From Marinovum sp. (GTDB taxonomy: Bacteria; Pseudomonadota; Alphaproteobacteria; Rhodobacterales; Rhodobacteraceae), in the NCBI GenBank assembly GCA_022447495.1, contig JAKVBH010000015.1, forward strand, positions 1-64,000: a stretch of DNA of 64,000 nucleotides, written 5' to 3'. Each line of letters starts with the position of its first letter. Position 1 is the first letter of the stretch. Below are positions 29,563-38,765 of this stretch, in pieces. The notes beneath the pieces are model-generated. The model was not told the origin of the DNA. It was given only the letters and a program-made list of their open reading frames with translations, and searched no databases. Position numbers and translations under genes: made by a program.

Positions 29563-29824
29563 ATGAACAAAGTAGTTATTTTGGCCACGAGCCTTTGTTT
29601 TCCTATGGTCGGCACCGCGATGGCAGACACGAGACCTTACCGCTCGCAAAAGACGCTCGAACCTTCCTTTTGGCGCAGAACTTCTCCTGCTCCCCGCGCA
29701 AAACATGCAAACAAATGACGTCATGTGCTGAAGCTTGCTTTTTTCTCCTTACCTGCGGGGATCGAAGGAGAGATGGCGACAACGATGGCATCCCTGCGAA
29801 AACACCTGTCGGCAGCGTTGCTAA
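29563..29824 (+). pseudogene. Excalibur calcium-binding domain exported protein, broken by two frameshifts
   Basis: Three frames together spell one small exported protein. From the ATG at 29563 there is a signal peptide (MNKVVILATSLCFPMVGTAMA) and about 14 residues. A shift by one base near the T run at 29668-29671 then gives AQNFSCSPRKTCKQMTSC and TCGDRRRDGDNDGIP, the Excalibur motif. A second shift near 29793-29796 restores CENTCRQRC and a stop at 29824. Each shift is one missing base, and adding a T at both spots restores an 87-residue reading frame. It could be a true pseudogene or a sequencing error. The long frame through 29526-29975 is not a real gene, and the rest of this gap up to 30037 shows no gene. 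Confidence 0.75.
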
Positions 29825-30037
29825 GGCCTTTTTGATCTTTATCTTATGGGCGATTTTAAAAGTCCGAATGCTGCACAGCAACAGATCTAGTTTTCACACA
29901 TCAAAGGACGTTCAAGTCACTCTGAATACCATTTTCGCAGTGTACTTTCTTCTGGCCTCAAATATCCCCGCCTGAGGCACCCGGCGCTGGCCAAACGCAC
30001 ATCGCTCTGACATGTTTGCTCAAAAAGGCGGGCACAT

Positions 30038-30664
30038 ATGGCATCTCTCAACCGTATCGTGATGCAAAAGGCGAGCCGGACCATGATCCGCAAGCTGCAT
30101 CCTTCGACCCTCGATGTGATCGAAATCTCTGGCACGACTGGGCGGCCTTTTCCGTTCAAAAGCTATGAGATCTATCACTACCCAGAACATGACATTTGCA
30201 AGGGTCCGCTGTTAAACCCAAAGACCGAACAGACGGTCACTGCGGATCTCATTATGGCCAATCAGGTCTGGGAGCATCTCGACCGCCCCTACGCCGCGAC
30301 ACGTAACGTGATCGACATGCTGCGACCTGGCGGCTTTTTTTGGGTCGCGTCACCATTTCTCGTGCGTATCCATGCCGCGCCGATCGATTGCTCCCGCTGG
30401 ACGGCGCGAGGCCTGAAAAATCTACTGATCGAAGCAGGCTTTGATGAAGCCCAGATCGTGTCGTTCCAATGGGGAAATCGCGCAGCGGTAATCCGAAATA
30501 CGTTTGGCAAATTTCCACCGGAATTCCACCGTGAGAGCGATGATTTGAGCAATGAACCTGATTTTCCCGTCGCCGTTTGGGCACTCGCCCGCAAAGAAGG
30601 CGGTGAAAGCCCTAGGACTTTGGCTGACGATCTCGACAATTGGGCCGAGGAAGAAAAGGTCTGA
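30038..30664 (+). CDS. Class I SAM-dependent methyltransferase-like protein
   Basis: This is a 208-residue protein of the Methyltransf_11 type. The central acidic strand is ADLIMANQVWEHLDRP (motif II/III region, with NQVWEHL typical of the family), and MLRPGGFFWVASPFL is motif IV. Motif I near the N-terminus (VIEISGTTGRPF) is poorly conserved and lacks the GxGxG loop, so SAM binding is uncertain. The product and substrate are unknown. It abuts nlpD tail to tail with no spacer. Confidence 0.75.
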   Translation: MASLNRIVMQKASRTMIRKLHPSTLDVIEISGTTGRPFPFKSYEIYHYPEHDICKGPLLNPKTEQTVTADLIMANQVWEHLDRPYAATRNVIDMLRPGGFFWVASPFLVRIHAAPIDCSRWTARGLKNLLIEAGFDEAQIVSFQWGNRAAVIRNTFGKFPPEFHRESDDLSNEPDFPVAVWALARKEGGESPRTLADDLDNWAEEEKV

Positions 30665-31846
30665 TTACCGTAAATACGGCATCGGGTCGACGCTCTCAAA
30701 GCCCTCACGCACTTCGAAATGTACGTAGGCCGGATCGCCTGCGCGCACCTTTGCAATGGCTTGTCCTCGGCTCACGCTGTCGCCGCGATTGACGGCAATG
30801 TCGCTGACGTTGGCATAGACGGTAAGAACGTTGTCGGCGTGTTTGAGCACAACGATGGGCACTTGATCCGCATCGGACGTGATCGCGGCCACGGTGCCTC
30901 CCTCAGCGGCTTTGACCGATGCACCGACGACCGCCGAGATGTCTATCCCCTCATTGCGGCCCTTTGAATACTCACGAATGATGCGGCCTTGAACCGGCAT
31001 GATCATGCGCGCGTCACTGGATGCAGGAACAGCGGCGGGCGCGGACGCAGGTTCCTGACTGGAGCTTTCTGCCTGTGACGGAGGCACTTCAGCTGGCAGG
31101 GGCTGTGCCGCGGAGGGCGGCGTCGGTGTGGTGGAACCGGCCCCAGGCGTGGCGGGCGAAGATTCCTCGCTCTGCGGCGCATCTTCGCGCGCCGCTGGGA
31201 TCAAGAGAAACTGACCTTCACGGATCGTGAAGTTGCGATCAAGGCTGTTCCATTCGGCCAAACTGCGCACAGAGACATTATAGAGACGCGAGATTGTAAA
31301 TGCGGTTTCCCCGCGTTCGACCCTATGGCGAACGGGTTCAAAGCCAGTTTGCGCGCCTGACGGCAAAGCGGTTGCAGTCACAGGTGTCGGGGCTGCGGAA
31401 TCTATCGCATTGCCCGCAATCACACTCACGTCCACTTCCGATGCAGGTCGGATCGGACCGTTGAGAACGGAGCCGGTCTCTGGTGACGGTTCACTGACGC
31501 GACTTGGAAGCGCGATTATTTCGCCTGCGCGCAGAGGGTCATCGACTTGAATGCCATTGAATTTCGCCAACCGGTCAGGATTCACGCCAATGCGCTCGCC
31601 CATGGTGGTGAGCGTGTCATTGCGGCGCGCCACGGCGACTTGGTAGTTGGGGTAGGAGATGATGCCACGATCATCTGGTTCGGGGCGCCGTGCGCTGGCA
31701 TTGCGCGCCGCGTCCGTTGTGTCAAAGCTGTTCTCGCCAATGACCCCACGCAGGTCGAAATCGAGCGGTTCATCACATGCCGCCAGGGCCAACACCAAGG
31801 GTGCCACAAGTCCGAGGCGCATGTAGGCAGTACGTTTGGTGGTCAT
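30665..31846 (-). CDS. nlpD: LysM/LytM lipoprotein NlpD-like (amidase activator)
   Basis: This is a 393-residue outer-membrane lipoprotein. The signal MRLGLVAPLVLALAAC ends in a lipobox. Two LysM peptidoglycan-binding repeats follow (about 68-112 and 173-216), then a Pro/Ser-rich linker and a LytM domain (about 283-390). The LytM metal site is lost: GRNEGIDIS replaces the HxxxD, so it is probably an activator, not a peptidase. This fits NlpD, which activates the cell-separation amidase. It is last in the surE-pcm-nlpD operon. GAGG precedes the start. Confidence 0.88.
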   Translation of the reverse strand: MTTKRTAYMRLGLVAPLVLALAACDEPLDFDLRGVIGENSFDTTDAARNASARRPEPDDRGIISYPNYQVAVARRNDTLTTMGERIGVNPDRLAKFNGIQVDDPLRAGEIIALPSRVSEPSPETGSVLNGPIRPASEVDVSVIAGNAIDSAAPTPVTATALPSGAQTGFEPVRHRVERGETAFTISRLYNVSVRSLAEWNSLDRNFTIREGQFLLIPAAREDAPQSEESSPATPGAGSTTPTPPSAAQPLPAEVPPSQAESSSQEPASAPAAVPASSDARMIMPVQGRIIREYSKGRNEGIDISAVVGASVKAAEGGTVAAITSDADQVPIVVLKHADNVLTVYANVSDIAVNRGDSVSRGQAIAKVRAGDPAYVHFEVREGFESVDPMPYLR

Positions 31847-31898
31847 CTCTGCATCCTCAATTTAAGCCTCGGTTGATCCAAGGTCATGGGCGCCCGCA

Positions 31899-32543
31899 TT
31901 ATCCGTCGCGCCCCAGGCCTTCGACCAAGGGCACAAACCGAACTGGGCGCAACTCGTCGTAGTCAAAGCCGTTTTCCGTGCGATGCACGCGGATCAGGCT
32001 TTGCACGGCGTCGCTTTGCCCCACCGGCACGACCATAATACCGCCCATTTTCAACTGGGCCAAGAGGGGGCCGGGAGGGTCCTCTGCGGCGGCGGTAACA
32101 AGGATACGGTCAAAGGGGGCCTGATCGGGCAATCCGTGGGAGCCATCGGCGTTGAAAGCGGTGATATTGGTCAAATCAAGCGCATCAAAAACGGACCGCG
32201 CCTCGGCCACCAAACGCTTATGGCGATCCACCGTATACACACGCCGGGCCAATTGGCTGAGCACGGCCGCTTGGTAGCCGGAGCCTGTACCAACCTCGAG
32301 CACTTTGTCTCTCGGCGCAACTTGCAGCGCCTGGGTCATCAGCCCCACAACAGAGGGTTGGGAAATGGTCTGGCCGCAAGAGATGGGCAGCGGCATATCT
32401 TCATAGGCACGGTCTTCAAATAGGCCGGTCACAAAAAGACCCCGATCGACCTTTTCCATGGCACCGAGCACACGCGAGTCCGTTACGCCCTTGGATCGCA
32501 GCGCAAATAAAAATTGCATTTTGCACTCGGCGTCGAAGCTCAT
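31899..32543 (-). CDS. pcm: Protein-L-isoaspartate O-methyltransferase
   Basis: Pcm repairs isoaspartyl residues in aged proteins using SAM. It is 214 residues, with [20 protein letters not shown] as the SAM-binding motif I, the substrate loop [20 protein letters not shown] and [14 protein letters not shown]. The start overlaps the surE stop as ATGA, so it is translated together with surE and nlpD in the stationary-phase repair cluster. Confidence 0.95.
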   Translation of the reverse strand: MSFDAECKMQFLFALRSKGVTDSRVLGAMEKVDRGLFVTGLFEDRAYEDMPLPISCGQTISQPSVVGLMTQALQVAPRDKVLEVGTGSGYQAAVLSQLARRVYTVDRHKRLVAEARSVFDALDLTNITAFNADGSHGLPDQAPFDRILVTAAAEDPPGPLLAQLKMGGIMVVPVGQSDAVQSLIRVHRTENGFDYDELRPVRFVPLVEGLGRDG

Positions 32544-33322
32544 CCCAAGTGCTCTCCCAACGCGGCCAGGGCATCGCGGTCGGTCAGGTCAGCCCGCATG
32601 GGGGTTATTGAGATGTATCCCGCCAAATTTACATCCGCGTCCGAGCCAGGGGCCGTGGCGGCCCTTTGGTCTCCGCCCCGAACCCAAAGAAAGCGACGTC
32701 CGGACGGGGCATGCGCGGCCTCGACACCAAAATGTACGTTCTCACGACGGCCCTGCGGCGCGGCTTTGAGGCCCTTCACATCCGCTGCCGCGACCGGTGG
32801 GAAGTTGATGTTGTGAAACAACACATACTCAGCGTTTGGTGTGGGCACTTCGAGCACCGCGCGCACTGCCGCCGCGCCATGGGCGCGAGAGGCTTCGAAC
32901 GGGTCCTCAGAATTCACGTTCGCGGGGCCGTAATATTGCGAGAGAGCCATGGCGGTAATGCCTTGGAGCGCTGCTTCCATCGCACCACCAATGGTGCCGG
33001 AATAGAGTGTATTCTCTGCAGAATTGTTGCCCCGGTTTACACCAGATAAAACTAAGTCGGGACGCGTGCTCCCCATCACATCATGCAATCCAGCCAGGAC
33101 GCAATCTGCGGGGCTGCCCTCTGCAGAAAAGCGGCGTGGGCCCATTTTGTTGATCAGGAACGGGTGCGTGTAGCTGATGCAGTGGCCTACGCCGGATTGC
33201 TCAAACGCGGGTGCAACGACCCAGACTTCACCCTCTGGCCCGGCAATTTCTGCCGCGATCTCCTCCAGAACGGCCAATCCCGGCGCGTTGATCCCGTCGT
33301 CATTGGTCAGAAGAATGCGCAT
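32540..33322 (-). CDS. surE: 5'/3'-nucleotidase SurE
   Basis: SurE is a metal-dependent nucleotidase and exopolyphosphatase used in stress survival. The 260-residue protein opens [15 protein letters not shown], with the metal-binding Asp pair, and has [25 protein letters not shown] and [10 protein letters not shown] near the end. The ATG at 33322 follows GGGGA; an upstream in-frame ATG adds four residues. It is the first gene of the surE-pcm-nlpD unit. Confidence 0.95.
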   Translation of the reverse strand: MRILLTNDDGINAPGLAVLEEIAAEIAGPEGEVWVVAPAFEQSGVGHCISYTHPFLINKMGPRRFSAEGSPADCVLAGLHDVMGSTRPDLVLSGVNRGNNSAENTLYSGTIGGAMEAALQGITAMALSQYYGPANVNSEDPFEASRAHGAAAVRAVLEVPTPNAEYVLFHNINFPPVAAADVKGLKAAPQGRRENVHFGVEAAHAPSGRRFLWVRGGDQRAATAPGSDADVNLAGYISITPMRADLTDRDALAALGEHLG

Positions 33323-33397
33323 GGCCATCCCCATACTGGCTGATGTTTGACTTGTGTTACGCCACGCCGCTCATGGCCACAAGCGTCGCGAGGCTGA

Positions 33398-34042
33398 TCA
33401 GAGCTTGGCAATGAGCTTGGCGGCCTGGTCCGTCGGGCTGGCCAAGGCGTTCTTGTCTTGACCGGGAAAGAACCGCCCGCGGGAGGCTGTGCCCATTTGC
33501 TCGGGCGCGTGGATGATCACGCGGGGGCCAGTGCTTTGGGTTTCGGCTTGCCAGGACCGGGCCAGAGCAATCTGGGCGGCCTTTGTCGCGCCATAGCTTC
33601 CGAAGAATTTCTCGCCGGCCCGTGCGTCGTCGAGAAATACCGCCGTTCCGTCTTCGCCCAATAATGGCGCCACAAAGGGGATCAGTCGCGCCGTTGCAGT
33701 GACGTTGACATCAACTGATTTCTGCCAGTCTTTCATGTCCAAATGGTGAGTTGGGGTGAGGGGGGCAGCGTGAATAGCGCAGTGCAACCACAGCGCAATT
33801 CCGCCCCACCGGTCATAGATGCCACGACAAAGCTGTGCCATCGCAGGCTCCACGGTTATATCCATTGGGGCGAGCGTTGCATTGCCGCCAGCGGTTTGAA
33901 TGCGATCGTCGAGCGCTTCCAAAGCACCTGTGGTTCGCGCCACGGCGATAATATGGTGCGACGGCGCCAAAGCTTCGGCCAGGGCAAACCCCAATCCGCG
34001 CGAAGCACCTGTGATCAAAGCTGCGGGTTTTTCGTTTGTCAT
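33398..34042 (-). CDS. Short-chain dehydrogenase/reductase with altered catalytic Ser
   Basis: This is a 214-residue SDR. The cofactor loop is ITGASRGLGFALAEAL. The Tyr-Lys pair is kept in SYGATKAA, but the usual catalytic Ser about 13 residues earlier is replaced by an Asp/Leu region (VFLDDARAG), and the NNAG motif reads LHCAIHAAP. It may therefore be catalytically weakened or act on another substrate. It lies 75 bases before surE on the same strand and is divergent from bioY. I chose the ATG at 34042. Confidence 0.8.
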   Translation of the reverse strand: MTNEKPAALITGASRGLGFALAEALAPSHHIIAVARTTGALEALDDRIQTAGGNATLAPMDITVEPAMAQLCRGIYDRWGGIALWLHCAIHAAPLTPTHHLDMKDWQKSVDVNVTATARLIPFVAPLLGEDGTAVFLDDARAGEKFFGSYGATKAAQIALARSWQAETQSTGPRVIIHAPEQMGTASRGRFFPGQDKNALASPTDQAAKLIAKL

Positions 34043-34152
34043 GGCGTAGCCCCATGGCAGAGGCGCGATGTTAGCGCAAGCCTTGCTTGACACCTCCGCA
34101 GGCCTGGCACATGAGTGGCCAACCTTGCAGAACTACACTCTCGGAGACCACT

Positions 34153-34734
34153 ATGACCCTCACCCATGCCGCCTTTGGACAGCTCAATCTTACGCGCCAA
34201 GTCGCGCTTGTTCTTGGTGCGTCGCTTCTGATCGCGATCGCTGCGCAGATCAGCGTGCCGTTTTGGCCGGTTCCGCTCACGCTCCAAACGCTTGCCGTTC
34301 TGACTGTGGGCTTTGCTCTCGGCGCACGTCTCGCCTCCATCGCCATCTTGGTCTATCTTGCCGAAGGGGCCATGGGCCTACCGGTTTTTGCAAAATTTTT
34401 CAACGGCGCGGCGTTCTTTGGCCCGACGGCTGGTTTCCTCGTAGGTTTTGTCCTCGTGGCATGGATTGCTGGTACCGCAGCAGACCGCGGCATCCGCAAT
34501 TTTTGGGCTTTATCCGGTGTCGCACTTGTGGCCTCCGCTGTTCTCTACATCCCCGGCCTCGCGTGGCCGATGTTCGTGGCCTCCGTTGCTGGCCTGGAAG
34601 GCAGCTGGATCGGCCAAGACTTTGGCGCGTACTACTGGGCTTACTTTGTGCAGCCCTTCCTGATCGGGGACGTCGTGAAAGCTCTACTAGCTGCGCTTAT
34701 CGTCACAGGCGGTTGGGCGGCCCTTCGCCGCTAA
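34153..34734 (+). CDS. bioY: Biotin transporter BioY
   Basis: BioY is the substrate-binding membrane subunit of biotin ECF transporters, and in many alphaproteobacteria it works alone or with BioMN. The 193-residue protein has about six helices, with QISVPFWPVPLTLQTLAVL, the biotin-family signature, and GPTAGFLVGFVLVAWIAG. No bioM or bioN is adjacent. GGAG precedes the ATG at 34153. A bidirectional terminator follows. Confidence 0.93.
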   Translation: MTLTHAAFGQLNLTRQVALVLGASLLIAIAAQISVPFWPVPLTLQTLAVLTVGFALGARLASIAILVYLAEGAMGLPVFAKFFNGAAFFGPTAGFLVGFVLVAWIAGTAADRGIRNFWALSGVALVASAVLYIPGLAWPMFVASVAGLEGSWIGQDFGAYYWAYFVQPFLIGDVVKALLAALIVTGGWAALRR

Positions 34735-34755
34735 AACGCCTTGTGAGATCAACAA

Positions 34756-34785
34756 AAAAGGCCGGAGCGCATGCTCCGGCCTTTT
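34756..34785. terminator. Bidirectional terminator between bioY and purF
   Basis: AAAAGGCCGGAGC (34756-34768) pairs with GCTCCGGCCTTTT (34773-34785) around a four-base loop. The flanking A and T runs make it a terminator on both strands. It lies between the convergent genes bioY and purF. Confidence 0.92.
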
Positions 34786-34814
34786 GCATTGGGCTATAGA
34801 TTGCTGATGTTGAT

Positions 34815-36323
34815 TTAGGCTGCATTCCAAGATGCACCTGGGCGTGGCACATCTGCGATCTTTTCAGTCACGCGGCTGCTGGCCTCAAGGTCAGAGAGAT
34901 AGTCCTCGCTCACGCTTCCTGTGACGTATTTTCCATCAAAACATGAGCAGTCAAAATGCTCAATCGCCGGGTTTCCTTCTTGCGCGGCGGCCACCAGGTC
35001 TTCGAGTTTTTGATAGATAAGTGCATCGCAGCCAAGCTCTTGGCGAATTTCTTCAACACTGCGACCGTCGGCGACGAGCTCCTGTTTTGTGGGCATATCA
35101 ATACCATAGACATTGGGAAATTTTACCGGCGGCGACGCTGACGCTACGTAGACCTTCTTTGCACCAGCATCTCGGCACATCTGGACGATCTTGCGAATGG
35201 TGTTACCACGTACGATTGAGTCGTCGATCAAAAGGACGTTGTTGCCCTCCATTTCAAGACCAATCGCGTTGAGTTTCCGTCGCACAGAGCGCTGCCGCTC
35301 CCGTTGGCCAGGCATGATAAATGTGCGCCCCACATAGCGGTTCTTGACCAGACCTTCTCGGTAGCGCACGCCTGTGGCATTGGCGACTTCTAGTGCCACG
35401 GGTCGGGCACTGTCGGGCACTGGAATAATGCTGTCGATCTCGAGCCCCGCAGATTTAATCTGGTCCGCCAGTCGCTGTCCCATGCGCAGCTGGGTTTTGT
35501 AAACCGACACGCCATCCAGGATTGAGTCAGGACGTGCCAGGTAGACATATTCAAAAATGCAGGGGCTCAGTGTGCCTTCGGCGGCTTGGAACGTGTGCAT
35601 TTCACCTTCCAAATCGATTAAAATTGCTTCGCCAGGTTTCAGGTCGCGCAGTTTTTCGAAATCGTTGATCCCAAAAGCCACATCCTCAGATGCAAAAGCG
35701 TAATCGTCACCTGAGCCCTCTGCGGGGCGTTTCGCGACACTCAAGGGACGTATGCCGTGCGGGTCGCGGAACGCAAGCATCCCGACGCCTGCCACCAACG
35801 CCACGCATGAGTAGGCCCCCTGAATGCGCTCCATCAGCATCCGGACACCAGCAAAGATATTGCGAATGGCATCGCCAGATCCGTTGACCTTGATCGCATC
35901 AGATATCTTGTCGGCCAATACATTGAGCAGGATTTCACTGTCGCTTGTCGTGCGTAGGTGACGCGAGTATTTGCCGGTGACTTTTTTGCGTTGCTCCGCG
36001 GTGTTGGTGATATTTCCGTTGTGAACCAAATAGATACCATAAGGCGCGTTTACAAAAAACGGTTGCGCTTCGGTCGCGGACAGCGACCCGGCCGTTGGAT
36101 AACGACAATGTCCGATGCCCACTTTGCCTTGCAAGGTATCAGCATAGTCCGCGGTAAAAACGTCTTTGACCAACCCGTTGGCCTTGTGTTCGCGAAAGAA
36201 CTCCCCGCTGTAAGTCACGATCCCCGAGGCATCTTGTCCGCGGTGCTGGAGCATCAAAAGCCCGTCGTAGATTTCAGCAAAAACCGGTGAGGTTCGACTG
36301 GCTATGCCTAGAATTCCACACAT
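34815..36323 (-). CDS. purF: Amidophosphoribosyltransferase
   Basis: PurF makes phosphoribosylamine from PRPP and glutamine, the first step of purine synthesis. At 502 residues it starts MCGILGIA, with Cys2 as the exposed nucleophile after Met removal, so the ATG at 36323 is certain and longer frames are wrong. GQDASGIVTYSG, HCRYPTAGS and the PRPP loop VLLIDDSIVRGNT are visible. The usual cvpA-purF pair is split here by a chemoreceptor gene on the other strand. Confidence 0.98.
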   Translation of the reverse strand: MCGILGIASRTSPVFAEIYDGLLMLQHRGQDASGIVTYSGEFFREHKANGLVKDVFTADYADTLQGKVGIGHCRYPTAGSLSATEAQPFFVNAPYGIYLVHNGNITNTAEQRKKVTGKYSRHLRTTSDSEILLNVLADKISDAIKVNGSGDAIRNIFAGVRMLMERIQGAYSCVALVAGVGMLAFRDPHGIRPLSVAKRPAEGSGDDYAFASEDVAFGINDFEKLRDLKPGEAILIDLEGEMHTFQAAEGTLSPCIFEYVYLARPDSILDGVSVYKTQLRMGQRLADQIKSAGLEIDSIIPVPDSARPVALEVANATGVRYREGLVKNRYVGRTFIMPGQRERQRSVRRKLNAIGLEMEGNNVLLIDDSIVRGNTIRKIVQMCRDAGAKKVYVASASPPVKFPNVYGIDMPTKQELVADGRSVEEIRQELGCDALIYQKLEDLVAAAQEGNPAIEHFDCSCFDGKYVTGSVSEDYLSDLEASSRVTEKIADVPRPGASWNAA

Positions 36324-36538
36324 GGCATGGCTCCCGATTTGTGTGCCGCTGCACGCGCCCATGGGGTGCTGGCATCGGCCGAGATTCGTTTGCACGGGTG
36401 ATACCGCGCTAGGCCGCCAGAATACAGAGCCTTGTGCTTTGCCTTCTTGCGGCGGGCTCAATCAGCCCTTCGTAACTCGCAATTAAGATGTGTCAGCATA
36501 CACCAAACGCCAGTGATCCCGGAACAAAAGGTAGTTCA

Positions 36539-38110
36539 ATGTTTTTCCGCCGCGCACATAAAAAGACCAAATTGAATGCAGCAGAGACAGCAACGGAGTC
36601 AGTCGATCAATCTGTGCTGTGCACATTGGTGGAGGAAAGTTACGCTGTTGCGGCTTTCACGCCCGAGGGTGAGTTTCTCTCTGTGAATGAGACCTTTGCA
36701 AATGCCACAGGCTATTCGACTGATGCTTTGAAAGGGCGGCATCATAGAACATTGGTGCCAGACCATGTGGCATCGACTGAGGATTATAGAACTTTCTGGA
36801 CTGATCTTGCCTCTGGCCAGAAGAAGCAAGGCGAAATGGAGCGTGTACATAAAGACGGCACGCCGCTTTGGATGAACGCCACATATGCACCGGCATTTGA
36901 TGCCAACGGCCAGGTGACGCAGATCGTAAAGCTTGCCCAACTGGCGCCCAAATCTGATGCAACTGCCCTATTGGAGCGCATTTGCGCAAAACTAGAGCGT
37001 GGCGCGTTAGAGACGCCGCTTGATGTACCTGAGACGGATCGCAACTATGATCTGGCTTGCACCTTCAATGGCGCGATCAGAGTTTTTGGCCAAATGCTCT
37101 CCGCGGTACGCACCAACGTGACCTCCGTGGACAAAGGTGTAAGCGAGCTGCAGTCCGTGTCCGGAAAGCAACTCGAAGGTGCGCAAGCCAAAGCCGTTGG
37201 CTTTGAGAATATTGCCGCTGAAATAGCGACTGTTTCCGATTTGGTTGGTCGCACAGCATCGACCACATCGGCGATATACGCAGCATCCGAGCAAACAAAG
37301 AGCATGCTGGAAGCCACGCGCGAGAAGGCACGAGACGCGACGAAGACCATGTCTCAATTGCTCGAGAGCGCCGAAATGATGTCACGCGCCAATGATCTTA
37401 TCGAAGACATCGCTTTCCAAACTAATTTGTTGGCGCTCAACGCCAGTGTTGAAGCCGCTCGCGCAGGCGAAAAGGGGGTGGGTTTTGCTGTCGTTGCCGA
37501 GGAAGTGCGCCACTTGGCGGGGAGAAGTGCTGATGCGTCCAAAGAAATTCAGTCGCTGATCCAAAAATCGTCCAAGGACACCTCATCTATGTCGTCGCAA
37601 ATTGATGCTGTCGATGCGGATCTCGTGAAAGCGGCTAGCGACTCCATTGAGATGTTGGAGCAAATGACATCCATCGCGAGCGGTACAGAGGAGCAAGCCG
37701 AGACGGTCAAATCCATCAGTACAACCGTGAACGATTTTGCAATCCAACTTGAGGAAGACGCTGCGTCTTTGCGCCGGTTTGCCGACCTGTCACGCGATCT
37801 TGCCCAGAATAGCGATCAAATGGCGCAAGCCATGTCTGGCTTGGGCATTCCTCAAGCAGGCGAGGATGTCATAAAGTCAGAGGGCGTAAACGGTGCGACG
37901 AGTAGCTCCTCCGAACTTTCGAAGAACTCACCGACCATTTCCCGGGCAATTAAGAAAGCCCCAACCCTAACAAAGCCGACCCCCAAAGGCACAGCTGAAG
38001 CAACTGTTGTCAATGCCAAGTCTGCTCCAGCCATGCAGAAAGGTCTGGAAGATGATTCCGATGATATTTTCATCTCAGACAATATCGAAGATTGGTGCGA
38101 AGCGATCTGA
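36539..38110 (+). CDS. Soluble PAS-domain methyl-accepting chemotaxis protein
   Basis: This is a 523-residue cytoplasmic chemoreceptor. No membrane segment or signal is present. Residues about 35-135 form a PAS sensor ([19 protein letters not shown] and a WMNATYAP strand). The signalling domain (about 215-440) has [23 protein letters not shown] and [21 protein letters not shown] Ser/Lys-rich linker leads to an acidic tail. The tail ends EDWCEAI, which is not the xWxxF tether for CheR. It lies between cvpA and purF on the opposite strand. AAAAGG precedes the ATG. Confidence 0.93.
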   Translation: MFFRRAHKKTKLNAAETATESVDQSVLCTLVEESYAVAAFTPEGEFLSVNETFANATGYSTDALKGRHHRTLVPDHVASTEDYRTFWTDLASGQKKQGEMERVHKDGTPLWMNATYAPAFDANGQVTQIVKLAQLAPKSDATALLERICAKLERGALETPLDVPETDRNYDLACTFNGAIRVFGQMLSAVRTNVTSVDKGVSELQSVSGKQLEGAQAKAVGFENIAAEIATVSDLVGRTASTTSAIYAASEQTKSMLEATREKARDATKTMSQLLESAEMMSRANDLIEDIAFQTNLLALNASVEAARAGEKGVGFAVVAEEVRHLAGRSADASKEIQSLIQKSSKDTSSMSSQIDAVDADLVKAASDSIEMLEQMTSIASGTEEQAETVKSISTTVNDFAIQLEEDAASLRRFADLSRDLAQNSDQMAQAMSGLGIPQAGEDVIKSEGVNGATSSSSELSKNSPTISRAIKKAPTLTKPTPKGTAEATVVNAKSAPAMQKGLEDDSDDIFISDNIEDWCEAI

Positions 38111-38128
38111 GAAATATCTTACAGCTCA

Positions 38129-38154
38129 TGGCCCTTTGCGGGGCCACTATTTTC
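38129..38154 (+). terminator. Hairpin terminator after the chemoreceptor gene
   Basis: TGGCCC (38129-38134) pairs with GGGCCA (38141-38146) around TTTGCG and is followed by CTATTTTC. It lies 19 bases after the chemoreceptor stop and before the convergent end of cvpA. Confidence 0.6.
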
Positions 38155-38181
38155 TAGATCGTCCGTGTTCCAAACTGCTGA

Positions 38182-38742
38182 TTAAGCGTCGAATGAACAA
38201 ACACCGACCAGTTCCTGATATTGAGTTGTGATCCAGCTAAGCGCCTGTTCGGGGTTCTGGTCTTCGATTGTCCCCGTGAGGCGACCGAAGACACGTGCAG
38301 AACGGCTGTCATCAATCATCGCAATATCCTGCGATGTAAGAACCGTTTCGTAAACGAAATACGCAATTGCTACGAGCAGGATGCCCCGCAGTACACCAAA
38401 GATGAAACCCAAAGCTTGATCCAAGCCGCCCAGGATTGAGCGTTGGATCAGCGCTGAGAAAAGTGGTGCGAATAAAGAGAACACGACCAAAACGGCCGCG
38501 ACAACCAGAGCAAACGCGGTGATGATAGCAAGCTCACAACTATCGCCAATGAAGCTCCCAACGACTGGAAGTTCTTTGACCAACGGTTCAATTTGAGGAG
38601 CAAAGATAAATGCGAGCACGGCTGCTCCTATCCAACCCGCGATCGCCAGCCCCTCGCGCACGAAGCCTCGGCTATAGGCAAGCAGCGCGGACAAAACGAT
38701 CACAATTCCGACTACGCCATCTACAATGGTGAACCCGTCCAT
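38182..38742 (-). CDS. cvpA: CvpA family membrane protein
   Basis: This is a 186-residue inner-membrane protein of the CvpA family, linked to envelope processes and to colicin V in E. coli. The opening MDGFTIVDGVVGIVIVLSAL is characteristic, followed by YSRGFVREGL and three further hydrophobic helices. The ATG at 38742 has GGGAGG upstream; longer frames are wrong. It follows radA by 23 bases on the same strand. It normally precedes purF directly. Confidence 0.93.
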   Translation of the reverse strand: MDGFTIVDGVVGIVIVLSALLAYSRGFVREGLAIAGWIGAAVLAFIFAPQIEPLVKELPVVGSFIGDSCELAIITAFALVVAAVLVVFSLFAPLFSALIQRSILGGLDQALGFIFGVLRGILLVAIAYFVYETVLTSQDIAMIDDSRSARVFGRLTGTIEDQNPEQALSWITTQYQELVGVCSFDA

Positions 38743-38765
38743 CTGCCCTGCCTCCCGCTTAAGCG

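Noticed and set aside
29526-29975. A 149-codon intact gene in the gap after mfd
   Set aside because: Only its middle third is meaningful (the Excalibur motif); the rest is out-of-frame sequence. It is better read as a frameshifted gene.
34068-34799. A 243-codon frame over bioY in another phase
   Set aside because: bioY has membrane helices and family motifs and a ribosome-binding site; the other frame is Cys/Arg-rich noise.
34790-34805. BioR-like CTATAGATT near bioY
   Set aside because: It lies between two convergent 3' ends, downstream of bioY, where an operator for bioY is not expected.
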